Below, piece by piece: positions 16,839-23,361 of a stretch of DNA of 41,911 nt. The number at the start of each line of letters is the position of its first letter. The first letter of the stretch is position 1. Where the stretch lies: positions 1 to 41,911 of the forward strand of contig CAKUOS010000013.1 of assembly GCA_934670025.1 (NCBI GenBank). The letters run 5' to 3'. The position numbers and the translations under genes are program-made. Source of the DNA: an uncultured Oscillospiraceae bacterium (GTDB lineage Bacteria; Bacillota; Clostridia; Oscillospirales; Oscillospiraceae). The notes beneath the pieces were generated by a model. The model was not told the DNA's origin. It saw only the letters and a program-made list of their open reading frames with translations, and did not search any database.

Positions 16839-17537
16839 ATGAAAATTCCGATCTCCAACCGGCTGCTGCTGTGCGCGGCGTTTGTGACGCCGGGCGCGCG
16901 CGTGCTCGACGTCGGCACCGACCACGGGTATCTGCCTGTGTATCTGCTGCGCGAGGGTATCTGCCCGTTCGTGACGGCGGCCGATCTGCGCGAGCAGCCG
17001 CTTAAAAAGGCGCGCGAAAACGCCGCGCGCTTCGGCGTGTCGGACCGGATGCGCTTCATCCTCTCCGACGGCCTGCAAAGCATCCCGCCCGACTGCATGG
17101 ACACCGTCGTCATGGCCGGGATGGGCGGCGATCTCATCGTGCGCATTTTGCAGGACGCGCCGTGGCTCTGCGATGACCGCTATACGCTCATTTTGCAGCC
17201 GCAGAGCGCCGGTCAGGCGCTGCGCGCGTACTTATCCATGCACGGCTTTGCGATCGAGCGCGAGGCGCTGGCGCAGGACGGACACTTTTTATATACGGTG
17301 CTGCGCGCGAAAAAGGGTGAAATGCCGCCGCTCTCGCCCGGGCGGCAGTATGCCTCGCCGCAGCTCATTCAGGCGGGCGGGCCGCTGCTTGGCGCGTATC
17401 TGGCGCGCATCGAAAAGGCCCTCGCGGGCACGGTGCGGAGTCTGCGGCAGGCCGACGCGCCCGAAAAGCTCCGCTATTACGCCGCGGCGCTCGCCGAAAT
17501 TACAGAAATGAGGAAGCAGCATGACGAAGGTTCGTGA
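16839..17537 (+). CDS. trmK: tRNA (adenine-22, N1) methyltransferase TrmK
   Basis: A 232-aa Rossmann-fold SAM methyltransferase of the TrmK (YqfN) family, which methylates A22 in the D-arm of tRNAs. It shows the SAM-binding motif VLDVGTDHGYLPVYL (22-36), the AADLREQPLKKARENA acidic loop, and the family motifs MAGMGGDLIV and LILQPQSAGQALRAYL. The C-terminal helical domain is as long as usual. ATG 16839 (MKIPISNRLL) is chosen; a GTG at 16785 would make the N-terminus read through the terminator palindrome. No clear ribosome site lies directly before the ATG. Its end overlaps the Nif3-like gene by 17 bp, the usual Firmicutes yqfN-yqfO order. Confidence 0.93.
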   Translation: MKIPISNRLLLCAAFVTPGARVLDVGTDHGYLPVYLLREGICPFVTAADLREQPLKKARENAARFGVSDRMRFILSDGLQSIPPDCMDTVVMAGMGGDLIVRILQDAPWLCDDRYTLILQPQSAGQALRAYLSMHGFAIEREALAQDGHFLYTVLRAKKGEMPPLSPGRQYASPQLIQAGGPLLGAYLARIEKALAGTVRSLRQADAPEKLRYYAAALAEITEMRKQHDEGS

Positions 17538-18312
17538 TATTTATAACGCGCTGTTCGCGTTCGCCCCGGCGTACATGAAATATGACTGGGACAACGTGGG
17601 GCTTCTGTGCGGGCGGTTTGACGCGGCGGCCGATACGGTGCTCGTCGCGCTCGACCCGATGCCCGACGTGATCGAGGAGGCGAAAAAGACCGGCGCGCAG
17701 TGCATCGTGACGCACCATCCGCTTATGTTTGACGCGCCGAAGGCGATCAACGACGAAAGCTATGAGGGCCGGTGCATCCTCGCGCTGGCCGAGGCAAAGA
17801 TCGCGGCCATCAATCTGCATACGAATCTCGACGTGTGTCCCGGCGGCGTGAACGACGTGCTGGCCGAGGCGCTCGGTCTTGCGGACGTGTCCGTCCTGAA
17901 TCCCGCCGGGCACGACGAACAGGGCAGGCCCTACGGCCTTCTCCGCACCGGCAGCGTGCGCGAACAGAGCCTTGCGGCGTTCGCCGCGTTCGTAAAGAAA
18001 ACGCTCGGCTGCCCGGGCGTGCGCTTTGCCGACGCGGGCAGGCCCGTGCGCCGTGTGGCCGTCGGCGGCGGCAGCTGCGGCGGCGCGATCGAAGAGGTAC
18101 TGGCCGCGGGCTGCGACACGCTCGTGACGGCAGATCTCAAGTACAATCACTTTGAAGAGGCGAAATACCGCGGCCTGAATCTCGTCGACGCGGGCCATTT
18201 TGAGACGGAAAACCCCGTCTGTGCGGTGCTGGAACACATTTTGCGCGAAAAACTGCCGGAGCTGACCGTCCTGCGCGCAAAGGCGCATAAAGATGAGACG
18301 CAATTTCTATGA
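17521..18312 (+). CDS. Nif3-like dinuclear metal-centre protein (YqfO type)
   Basis: A 263-aa member of the Nif3/DUF34 family, soluble proteins that bind two metal ions; a role in metal handling or as a hydrolase has been proposed but is not settled. Visible ligands and motifs: DNVGLLCG (24-31), THHPLMF with His65 and His66, NLHTNLD with His100 and Asp104, VAVGGGSCGG, TADLKYN, and the C-terminal DAGHFETE segment. Length fits the short form without the inserted PII-like domain. The start overlaps the end of trmK, and GAGGAAG lies 5-11 nt upstream, so translation is coupled. Confidence 0.93.
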   Translation: MTKVRDIYNALFAFAPAYMKYDWDNVGLLCGRFDAAADTVLVALDPMPDVIEEAKKTGAQCIVTHHPLMFDAPKAINDESYEGRCILALAEAKIAAINLHTNLDVCPGGVNDVLAEALGLADVSVLNPAGHDEQGRPYGLLRTGSVREQSLAAFAAFVKKTLGCPGVRFADAGRPVRRVAVGGGSCGGAIEEVLAAGCDTLVTADLKYNHFEEAKYRGLNLVDAGHFETENPVCAVLEHILREKLPELTVLRAKAHKDETQFL

Positions 18313-18317
18313 AACGG

Positions 18318-18345
18318 TTGATTTCTGCCGTACAGCTGTGATAAA
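18318..18345 (+). promoter_or_regulatory. Promoter of yebC
   Basis: TTGATT (18318-18323), a 16-nt spacer and GATAAA (18340-18345) within TGTGATAAAAT. It starts just after the Nif3-like stop codon. Confidence 0.6.
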
Positions 18346-18383
18346 ATAGCAAAAGATATTTGTAACGAAGGGAAGAACACCTC

Positions 18384-19121
18384 ATGTCCGGACATTCCAA
18401 GTGGCATAACATTCAGAAAACCAAGGGCGCGCAGGACGCCAAGCGCGCGGCAGCCTTCACGAAAATTTCCAAGGAAATGATCGTGGCCGTCAAGGAGGGC
18501 GGCGGCATCGCCGACCCCGCGTATAACTCCCGCCTGGCGACCGTCATCACCAAGGCCAAGGCCGCCAACATGCCGAACGACAACATCAAGCGCGTGCTGG
18601 AAAAAGCAGCGGCGTCCGGAAGCGGCGACAACTATGAGACCATCACCTACGAGGGCCACGGCCCCTGCGGCGTCGCCGTCATCGTCGAGACGATGACCGA
18701 CAACCGCAACCGCACTGCGGGCAGCGTCCGCCACCACTTTGACAAATACGGCGGCAGCCTCGGCACCAACGGCTGCGTCAGCTGGTCGTTCGACCGCAAG
18801 GGCGTCATCGTCATCGACAACGAGGACGAGGAGCTCGACGAGGATGCCGTCATGATGGACGCGCTCGACGCGGGCGCGGCCGATTTCCAGCCCGAAGACG
18901 GCTGCTTCACCGTCTATACCGACCCCGACGACATCAACACCGTCGCCAAGGTGCTGGAGGAAAAGGGCTACAAGTTCGATTCCGCGCAGATCGAGATGGT
19001 CCCGCAGACGTACCAGAAGCTCGAAAAGCAGGAAGACCGCGACAACATGGAAAAAATGCTCGACCTGTTCGAAGAGGACGACGACGTCCAGAACGTGTGG
19101 CACAACTGGGATCAGGAATAA
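18384..19121 (+). CDS. YebC/PmpR family regulator (translation factor-like)
   Basis: A 245-aa protein with the invariant YebC start MSGHSKWHNIQ and KGAQDAKRAAAFTKISKE, followed by NMPNDNIKRVLEKA, YEGHGPCGVAVIVE and NRTAGSVRHHFDKYGG. The family has been described as DNA-binding regulators and more recently as factors that help ribosomes through proline-rich stretches; sequence alone does not choose between these. The acidic second domain (EDEELDEDAVMMDALDAGA) is typical. Start ATG 18384 follows GAAGGGAAG. The first helix is highly basic and the C-terminus is acidic. It is a single gene with its own promoter. Confidence 0.95.
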   Translation: MSGHSKWHNIQKTKGAQDAKRAAAFTKISKEMIVAVKEGGGIADPAYNSRLATVITKAKAANMPNDNIKRVLEKAAASGSGDNYETITYEGHGPCGVAVIVETMTDNRNRTAGSVRHHFDKYGGSLGTNGCVSWSFDRKGVIVIDNEDEELDEDAVMMDALDAGAADFQPEDGCFTVYTDPDDINTVAKVLEEKGYKFDSAQIEMVPQTYQKLEKQEDRDNMEKMLDLFEEDDDVQNVWHNWDQE

Positions 19122-19152
19122 TCGGACTTTTTCGAAAAAACAGTCTGATTTC
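19121..19152 (+). terminator. Weak terminator after yebC
   Basis: ATCGGACT (19121-19128) pairs with AGTCTGAT (19142-19149), with an inner TTTTT/AAAAA segment and only three T after it. The stem overlaps the last base of the stop codon. Confidence 0.45.
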
Positions 19153-19190
19153 CGTGGAAACAACGAATTTCTGCAACCAATAATTTTTTA

Positions 19191-19247
19191 GTTACGACAT
19201 ACATCGAATCTGTTGCGACATACGCCTATCCTCCAATTGTGACATAC
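19191..19247 (+). repeat. Three direct repeats RTTRYGACATAC
   Basis: GTTACGACATAC (19191-19202), GTTGCGACATAC (19212-19223) and ATTGTGACATAC (19236-19247) are spaced 21 and 24 nt, close to two helical turns. They lie 70-126 nt before the zinc-ribbon gene and look like an iterated regulator-binding site. Confidence 0.6.
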
Positions 19248-19316
19248 AAAAGAGGAAAGCGTGATTTGTAAAGCCTCTGCACCGTAACATAAATAAAGAT
19301 GGAAAGGTGAAAGAAA

Positions 19317-20138
19317 ATGGCGCTTATTGAATGCAAATATTGTGGAAAACAGGTTAGTGACAAAGCAAAAGCGTGCCCAAATTGCGGAAATCCGCTGATT
19401 CCAGACGTTCAACCTGAGCCGGTAAAGTGCCCGGAATGTGGATGTGAAATTCCGGAGGGAGCTGCTAGCTGCCCCAATTGCGGCTGCCCCATAGACGTGG
19501 TCGATCATGCGGCAGAGCCGCAGAAGGTTGAAATCACAAAAGTCTCCATGCCTGTTGACAAAAATAAAGTCAGAAAAATAGTCGGGGTTGCAGTTGCGGT
19601 AATAGCTGTAATCGCAGTCATTCTTATTGGTACATCGGTTTCAAAAAGAAACCAGGCAGAAAAGGCTGCGGCCGACTATGCCAGGAATTTTGATTTATGT
19701 GTCTCATCCATGTATCTGGGGGCTGTTAACGCGGAATCTGCCGGCGGCCTGATTCATGATGTTTGGTATAACACAATTTACGAGGAAAAAGATTACGCAA
19801 CCGACAAGTATACCCGTAAGAGCAATGGGAGCGGTTCTTTCTACGATGATTTCAACGATTCGCTTTCAAATCTGTTCAGTGATAGCGCATTCACATCAAA
19901 AATCTCTGATATACGGACAAATCAGGACTTGGTGGCCAGCTTGATGAAAGAGCTTAAAAATCCCCCGGAAGAATATGCTGATGCCTATGATGCCCTGAAA
20001 GACCTGTATGAAGTATATAGCGATCTTACAGAATGTGCCGTTAACCCATCTGGTAATCTTTCCAGCTACACATCCACATTTAATACGGCTGATTCCGACT
20101 TTGTAAAATACTACAAGGCTGTGAATATGTATCAGTAA
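19317..20138 (+). CDS. Double zinc-ribbon, single-pass membrane protein
   Basis: A 273-aa protein. Two zinc ribbons lie at the N-terminus (CKYCGK/CPNCGN at residues 6-25, CPECGC/CPNCGC at about 38-57). A Lys-rich linker and one TM helix (about 86-106, VGVAVAVIAVIAVILIGTSV) follow, and then a helical external domain of about 165 residues that I do not recognise. The ribbons would be cytosolic. Codon choice is visibly AT-richer than neighbours (many AAA, GAA, ATT), which hints at recent acquisition. Start ATG 19317 has AAAGGTG upstream. It is a single gene with its own terminator, preceded by three direct repeats that may bind a regulator. Function unknown. Confidence 0.83.
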   Translation: MALIECKYCGKQVSDKAKACPNCGNPLIPDVQPEPVKCPECGCEIPEGAASCPNCGCPIDVVDHAAEPQKVEITKVSMPVDKNKVRKIVGVAVAVIAVIAVILIGTSVSKRNQAEKAAADYARNFDLCVSSMYLGAVNAESAGGLIHDVWYNTIYEEKDYATDKYTRKSNGSGSFYDDFNDSLSNLFSDSAFTSKISDIRTNQDLVASLMKELKNPPEEYADAYDALKDLYEVYSDLTECAVNPSGNLSSYTSTFNTADSDFVKYYKAVNMYQ

Positions 20139-20145
20139 ACCCAAA

Positions 20146-20173
20146 GGAGCAAGGCTCGGGCCTTGCTCCTTTT
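20146..20173 (+). terminator. Terminator of the zinc-ribbon gene
   Basis: A 10-bp stem, GGAGCAAGGC (20146-20155) with GCCTTGCTCC (20160-20169), has loop TCGG and then TTTTC. A second hairpin follows: AAAACGC (20211-20217) with GCGTTTT (20225-20231). Confidence 0.85.
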
Positions 20174-20269
20174 CTTATCCGTGCGCAAACGTGTATCGTT
20201 ATAAACACAGAAAACGCTGCGCGGGCGTTTTTTACGCAGCGAGGATAGAACAAAATTCCCATGATCTGC

Positions 20270-20298
20270 TTGCATTTTGCCTTGTAAACTGGTATGCT
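20270..20298 (+). promoter_or_regulatory. Probable promoter of the second SLH gene
   Basis: TTGCAT (20270-20275), a 17-nt spacer and TATGCT (20293-20298). The leader to the start codon would be about 75 nt. Confidence 0.55.
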
Positions 20299-20380
20299 GA
20301 ATATGGTAAAAGTGGATAACAGCCGCACGGTCGAACCGCGGTGTTATGCATCCAACAGACAATGAAAAGAGGGAAATATC

Positions 20381-21367
20381 ATGAAAAAGAGGATCCTGAC
20401 GCTGGTTCTGGCGCTGGTGCTGACGCTTTCGCTCGCGCCGGCCGCGATGGCCGCGGGCAGCGAACAGCAGCAGGCCGCCGACGCGTTGTACACGCTGGAG
20501 CTGTTCGGCGGTACGGGCGAAAACAAGGACGGTACGCCGATTTTTGAGCTTGACCGCGCGCCGACGCGGCACGAGGCCGTGACGATGCTCGTGCGTCTGC
20601 TCGGCAAGGAGAGCGAGGCGACTGCGACGACGTGGCGCACGCCCTTTACCGACGTGGCCTCGTGGGCGCAGTCCTATGTCGGCTACGCCTATAACAACGG
20701 CCTGACGGCCGGCACGGGCATGACGACCTACGGCGGTGACGCGCCGGTGACGGCGGCGCAGTATCTGACGTTTGTGCTGCGCGCGCTCGGCTATGTGAGC
20801 GGGACGGACTTTGAATGGAACGCCGCGTGGGAGCTTTCTGACCAGATCGGCCTGACCGACGGCCGCTACAACGCTTCAACGACGGTCTTCACGCGCGGCG
20901 ACGTGGCGCTCATCTCCTATCGCGCGCTTTCCACGCCGGTGAAGGGCAGCAGTCAGACGCTGCGCGAATCCATCGGCATCACCGAGGTCCAGGGCGTCTG
21001 GAGCGGCGCGAACGACACGTCGAACGGCCGCTTTACGGAGATCTACCGCTTCGTCGGCAGCAGCTACACCTGCGCGGTGGTCGTCACCACGCCCAGAGGC
21101 GCGCTTTCCCTGATGATCTATGAGGAAGGCACGTTCACGGTGAGCGGCGATACGCTGACGCTCACGCGCACGCGGCAGTGCGTGTGCGATATGTCGACCG
21201 GAAAAACGAGCCTGAGCGTCGACAAGCAGAGCAACAGCTATACCTTCCGTCACATCGACAACCAGCTCAAGCTCAACGAATGGGTGTATTACAACGACGT
21301 GAAGACGGCGCGCTCGCTGTACAACACCATCCGCAGCAAACTGCTCGAGCAGCTCCTGCTTTCCTGA
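20381..21367 (+). CDS. SLH-domain surface protein with C-terminal beta domain
   Basis: A 328-aa exported protein. The signal peptide ends at AMA (residue about 24). SLH-type repeats fill residues about 30-195: DALYTLELFGG...RHEAVTMLVRLLG, FTDVASWAQSYVGYAYNNGLTAG, and VTAAQYLTFVLRALGY, with a third degenerate unit ending TRGDVALISYRAL. The remaining 130 residues are strand-rich (GVWSGANDTSNGRFTEIYRF) with no recognised catalytic motif and may be a small barrel. The SLH part sits at the N-terminus, the reverse of the larger SLH protein at 13098. AGAGGG precedes ATG 20381. It probably binds the cell wall non-covalently. Single gene. Confidence 0.85.
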   Translation: MKKRILTLVLALVLTLSLAPAAMAAGSEQQQAADALYTLELFGGTGENKDGTPIFELDRAPTRHEAVTMLVRLLGKESEATATTWRTPFTDVASWAQSYVGYAYNNGLTAGTGMTTYGGDAPVTAAQYLTFVLRALGYVSGTDFEWNAAWELSDQIGLTDGRYNASTTVFTRGDVALISYRALSTPVKGSSQTLRESIGITEVQGVWSGANDTSNGRFTEIYRFVGSSYTCAVVVTTPRGALSLMIYEEGTFTVSGDTLTLTRTRQCVCDMSTGKTSLSVDKQSNSYTFRHIDNQLKLNEWVYYNDVKTARSLYNTIRSKLLEQLLLS

Positions 21368-21373
21368 CCGCCT

Positions 21374-21402
21374 CCGGTTGGTATTAAAAAAATAACCGTT
21401 TT
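21374..21402 (+). terminator. Possible weak terminator after the SLH gene
   Basis: CGGTT...AACCG, with GGTATT against AATAACC inside (one bulge) and an A-rich loop, is followed by TTTTT. The stem is short, so confidence is low. Confidence 0.4.
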
Positions 21403-21408
21403 TGCGTC

Positions 21409-21436
21409 TTTTCATATGACCAGAATCGGCTATAAT
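21409..21436 (+). promoter_or_regulatory. Promoter of the ECF S-component gene
   Basis: TTTTCA (21409-21414), a 16-nt spacer and perfect TATAAT (21431-21436), 34 nt before the start codon. Confidence 0.65.
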
Positions 21437-21470
21437 CAGGGCATCCGAATGAACACAGGAGGGTGCTCCC

Positions 21471-22004
21471 ATGAAAAAGAATGAAACGATCCGCAAGCTC
21501 TGCCTCAGCGCCATGTTCGCGGCCATGTGCTGCGTGGCGACGATGCTCATCCAGTTCCCGACCGTCGCCGGGTATACCAACATCGGCGAAGGGATGTGCC
21601 TGCTGGCAGGGCTGGTGCTCGGGCCGTGGTACGGCTTCTTTGCCGCCGGGATCGGCAGCGGCCTTGCGGATCTTCTGGCCGGCTACGGCCACTATGTCCC
21701 CGGCACGTTCGTCATCAAGGGCCTCGTGGCGCTGCTGGCGGCGCTGATGGTGCGGCCGATGCTCAAAAAGGGCGAAAAGATCCCGTTCTGGCGTCTGGCC
21801 GTGTGTGAGCTGCCGTCCGAGGCTGTGATGGTGGCCGGTTACTTCGCCTATAAGGCGACGATCCTCGGAAAGGGTCTGGCCGCGGCGGCGTCCATCCCCA
21901 ACAACCTCGTGCAGGCGGCCGTCGGCATTGTTCTGTCGGTGCTGCTGTACACCGCGCTGGCGAAGGTCCCCGAGATCCACAAAGCATTCTGGAAGGGTGA
22001 ATGA
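21471..22004 (+). CDS. ECF transporter S component
   Basis: A 177-aa membrane protein with about five or six hydrophobic helices. It has the ECF S-component look: LCLSAMFAAMCCVATMLIQF in helix 1, YTNIGEGMCLLAGLVLGPWYG, then AAGIGSGLADLLAGYGHYVPGTFVIKG spanning the substrate pocket. S components bind a vitamin or metal and dock on a shared EcfAA'T energising unit, which is not encoded in this window. The substrate cannot be assigned. AGGAGGG lies before ATG 21471. The stop overlaps the DUF436 start (ATGA), so the two are cotranslated. Confidence 0.9.
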   Translation: MKKNETIRKLCLSAMFAAMCCVATMLIQFPTVAGYTNIGEGMCLLAGLVLGPWYGFFAAGIGSGLADLLAGYGHYVPGTFVIKGLVALLAALMVRPMLKKGEKIPFWRLAVCELPSEAVMVAGYFAYKATILGKGLAAAASIPNNLVQAAVGIVLSVLLYTALAKVPEIHKAFWKGE

Positions 22005-22555
22005 GTTTTATGTATGAAGAGATCACTGCACAGGCAAGACAGGCCGTGACCGAGCTGCTGGAGGCCGCAAAGCTGCGGCCCGGGAAGATCTTCGTCGTCG
22101 GCTGCTCGTCGAGCGAGATGGTCGGCGCGCGCATCGGAAAGGGTTCGAGCCTCGAGGCAGCGCAGGCCGCGTTCGCGGGGATCTATCCCGTTTTGCAGGC
22201 GCAGGGCATCGCGCTTGCCGTGCAGTGCTGCGAACACCTCAACCGCGCGCTCGTCGTCGAGCGCGCCGTGGCCGAGGCGCATGACTTTGAGATCGTCAAC
22301 GCCATCCCGCAGCTGCACGCGGGCGGCTCGATGGCCATGACCGCGTGGCAGAATTTTGCCGATCCCGTGCTCGTCGAGTCCATCGTGGCCGACGCGGGCA
22401 TCGACATCGGCGGTACGCTCATCGGGATGCATCTGCGCCGCGTGGCGATCCCGGTGCGGCTGTCGCTCAAAAAGATCGGCGAGGCCAACATCCTCTGCGC
22501 GCGCACGCGCCCGAAGTATACCGGCGGCGCGCGGGCGGTCTATCAGGAGCTGTGA
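22001..22555 (+). CDS. DUF436 / TIGR01440 family protein (YwlG-like)
   Basis: A 184-aa cytosolic protein of the conserved Firmicutes DUF436 family, recognised from VVGCSSSEMVGARIGKGSS, LAVQCCEHLNRALVVE, and the GTLIGMHLRRVAIPVRL region. The fold resembles acyl- or aminoglycoside-acyltransferase-like proteins, and its function is not established. Start ATG 22001 overlaps the stop of the ECF gene; a second in-frame ATG at 22010 (MYEEIT) is also possible. Cotranscription with a vitamin-type S component may point to a cofactor-related role, which is only an inference. A hairpin terminator follows at 22612. Confidence 0.9.
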   Translation: MSFMYEEITAQARQAVTELLEAAKLRPGKIFVVGCSSSEMVGARIGKGSSLEAAQAAFAGIYPVLQAQGIALAVQCCEHLNRALVVERAVAEAHDFEIVNAIPQLHAGGSMAMTAWQNFADPVLVESIVADAGIDIGGTLIGMHLRRVAIPVRLSLKKIGEANILCARTRPKYTGGARAVYQEL

Positions 22556-22611
22556 GCGCCGCGCCGGAGTCGCGTGTGCAGGCGCTGATTCTCTAAAGTC
22601 GTTTTTTCTTT

Positions 22612-22655
22612 CCGAACCGCAAACGCTTCGCTGGTTTGCGGTTTGGGCTTTGGGA
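22612..22655 (+). terminator. Terminator-like hairpin after the DUF436 gene
   Basis: A 13-bp stem, CCGAACCGCAAAC (22612-22624) with GTTTGCGGTTTGG (22634-22646, one mismatch), is followed by GCTTTGG. It lacks a strong U-tract. The same TTTCTTTCC-hairpin-GGCTTT arrangement appears at 29573 after iclR. Confidence 0.55.
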
Positions 22656-22700
22656 AGACCTTCCGTGGAGGTGTAGGGGCCGGCGACTCTGCCGGCCCGT
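22653..22700. repeat. Solo arm of the GTAGGGGCC repeat family
   Basis: GAAGACCTTCCGTGGAGGTG leads into TAGGGGCCGGC...GCCGGCCC. The flank matches the outer flank of the complete copies (CCTTCCGGGAAGGTGTAGGGGCC at 29616-29638, minus-strand copy), but the core hairpin is a variant, GGGCCGGC/GCCGGCCC. No second arm is seen. Confidence 0.6.
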
Positions 22701-22747
22701 GCTTTCGGCGGCCATATTTGCGTTCAAAATTTGTCGGGTAGGATGAT

Positions 22748-22905
22748 TTTGCATAGGTCCTCCAAATTTGCGTAGGGGCCGATGCCCACATCGGCCCGGC
22801 AGAATGCACATCCGAAACGCGAAACCCTTCGGCAAATTCGATGGTTCTCAGGCGGGCCGATGTGGGCATCGGCCCCTACACCATCCCGGAAGATTTTCCA
22901 AAAAC
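22748..22905 (+). repeat. Inverted-repeat element, copy A (about 160 bp)
   Basis: The core 22772-22879 begins GTAGGGGCCGATGCCC and ends with its exact complement: 27-bp perfect terminal arms, each itself a GGGCCGATG/CATCGGCCC hairpin. Between the arms are about 54 bp of unique sequence. Homology with copy B (29603-29762, opposite orientation) extends about 25 bp outside each arm. No coding capacity. It looks like a MITE or structured intergenic element. Confidence 0.85.
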
Positions 22906-22956
22906 CAGACCTTCTGGCACGCAAAAAACTTTCTCCATTTAAATTGAAAATTCCTA

Positions 22957-22985
22957 TTGACAAGCGCGGGGCGCGGCGCTATAAT
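22957..22985 (+). promoter_or_regulatory. Consensus promoter of the Trp T-box / trpXYZ operon
   Basis: Perfect TTGACA (22957-22962), a 17-nt spacer and perfect TATAAT (22980-22985). The 40 bp upstream are A/T-rich and may act as an UP element. Confidence 0.92.
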
Positions 22986-22991
22986 AGCGCC

Positions 22992-23283
22992 AACAACTCA
23001 ACAGCAAGCAAACCTTTGAGAAAGAAGAGTACCCTCTAAAAGCTGCGAGTACAGAGAGCTGTCGGCGGTGCGAGTACAGCGGAACGGCGAGAGGGGAATG
23101 GACTTTTGAGGGCGGCCTGAACGAAAGCACAGCTTTTCAGTAGGAGCCGACGGGCACCCACCCGTTATCCATCGGGGTGCGTATGATGGTACGCATGAGC
23201 GAGTGGACGCGCAAGCGTCAATTTGGGTGGTATCGCAGGAGTGCAGCTCTTGTCCCATGTGTGGGATAAGGGGCTGTTTTTTT
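22992..23283 (+). promoter_or_regulatory. T-box riboswitch, Trp specifier (TGG)
   Basis: A full T-box leader. Stem I carries AGTA and AGAGAGC (23053-23059), the GGCGGTG loop, and the specifier region GAATGGACTTTTGAG, in which TGG (23099-23101) sits in the specifier position after GAA, matching tRNA-Trp. A stem III region with AGTAGGAGCCGACGGG follows. The T-box GGGTGGTATCGC (23225-23236) carries the TGGT bulge that pairs with the tRNA acceptor end. A terminator hairpin (23245-23276) with seven T follows. Uncharged tRNA-Trp would favour the antiterminator and switch on the transporter genes. Confidence 0.95.
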
Positions 23284-23297
23284 ATGCACTTCAAATT

Positions 23298-23326
23298 CGG
23301 CCGTTGGCATCGGCCCCTCCATCCGC
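23298..23326. repeat. Degenerate arm of the GTAGGGGCC repeat family
   Basis: CGGCCGTTGGCATCGGCCCC followed by TCCATCC resembles the right arm of the 22772-22879 element (GGCATCGGCCCCT identical, then CCATCC) with small deletions. It lies between the T-box terminator and the trpX ribosome site. Confidence 0.5.
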
Positions 23327-23361
23327 CGCCCGAAACAATTTCAAATATGGAGGAAAACATC

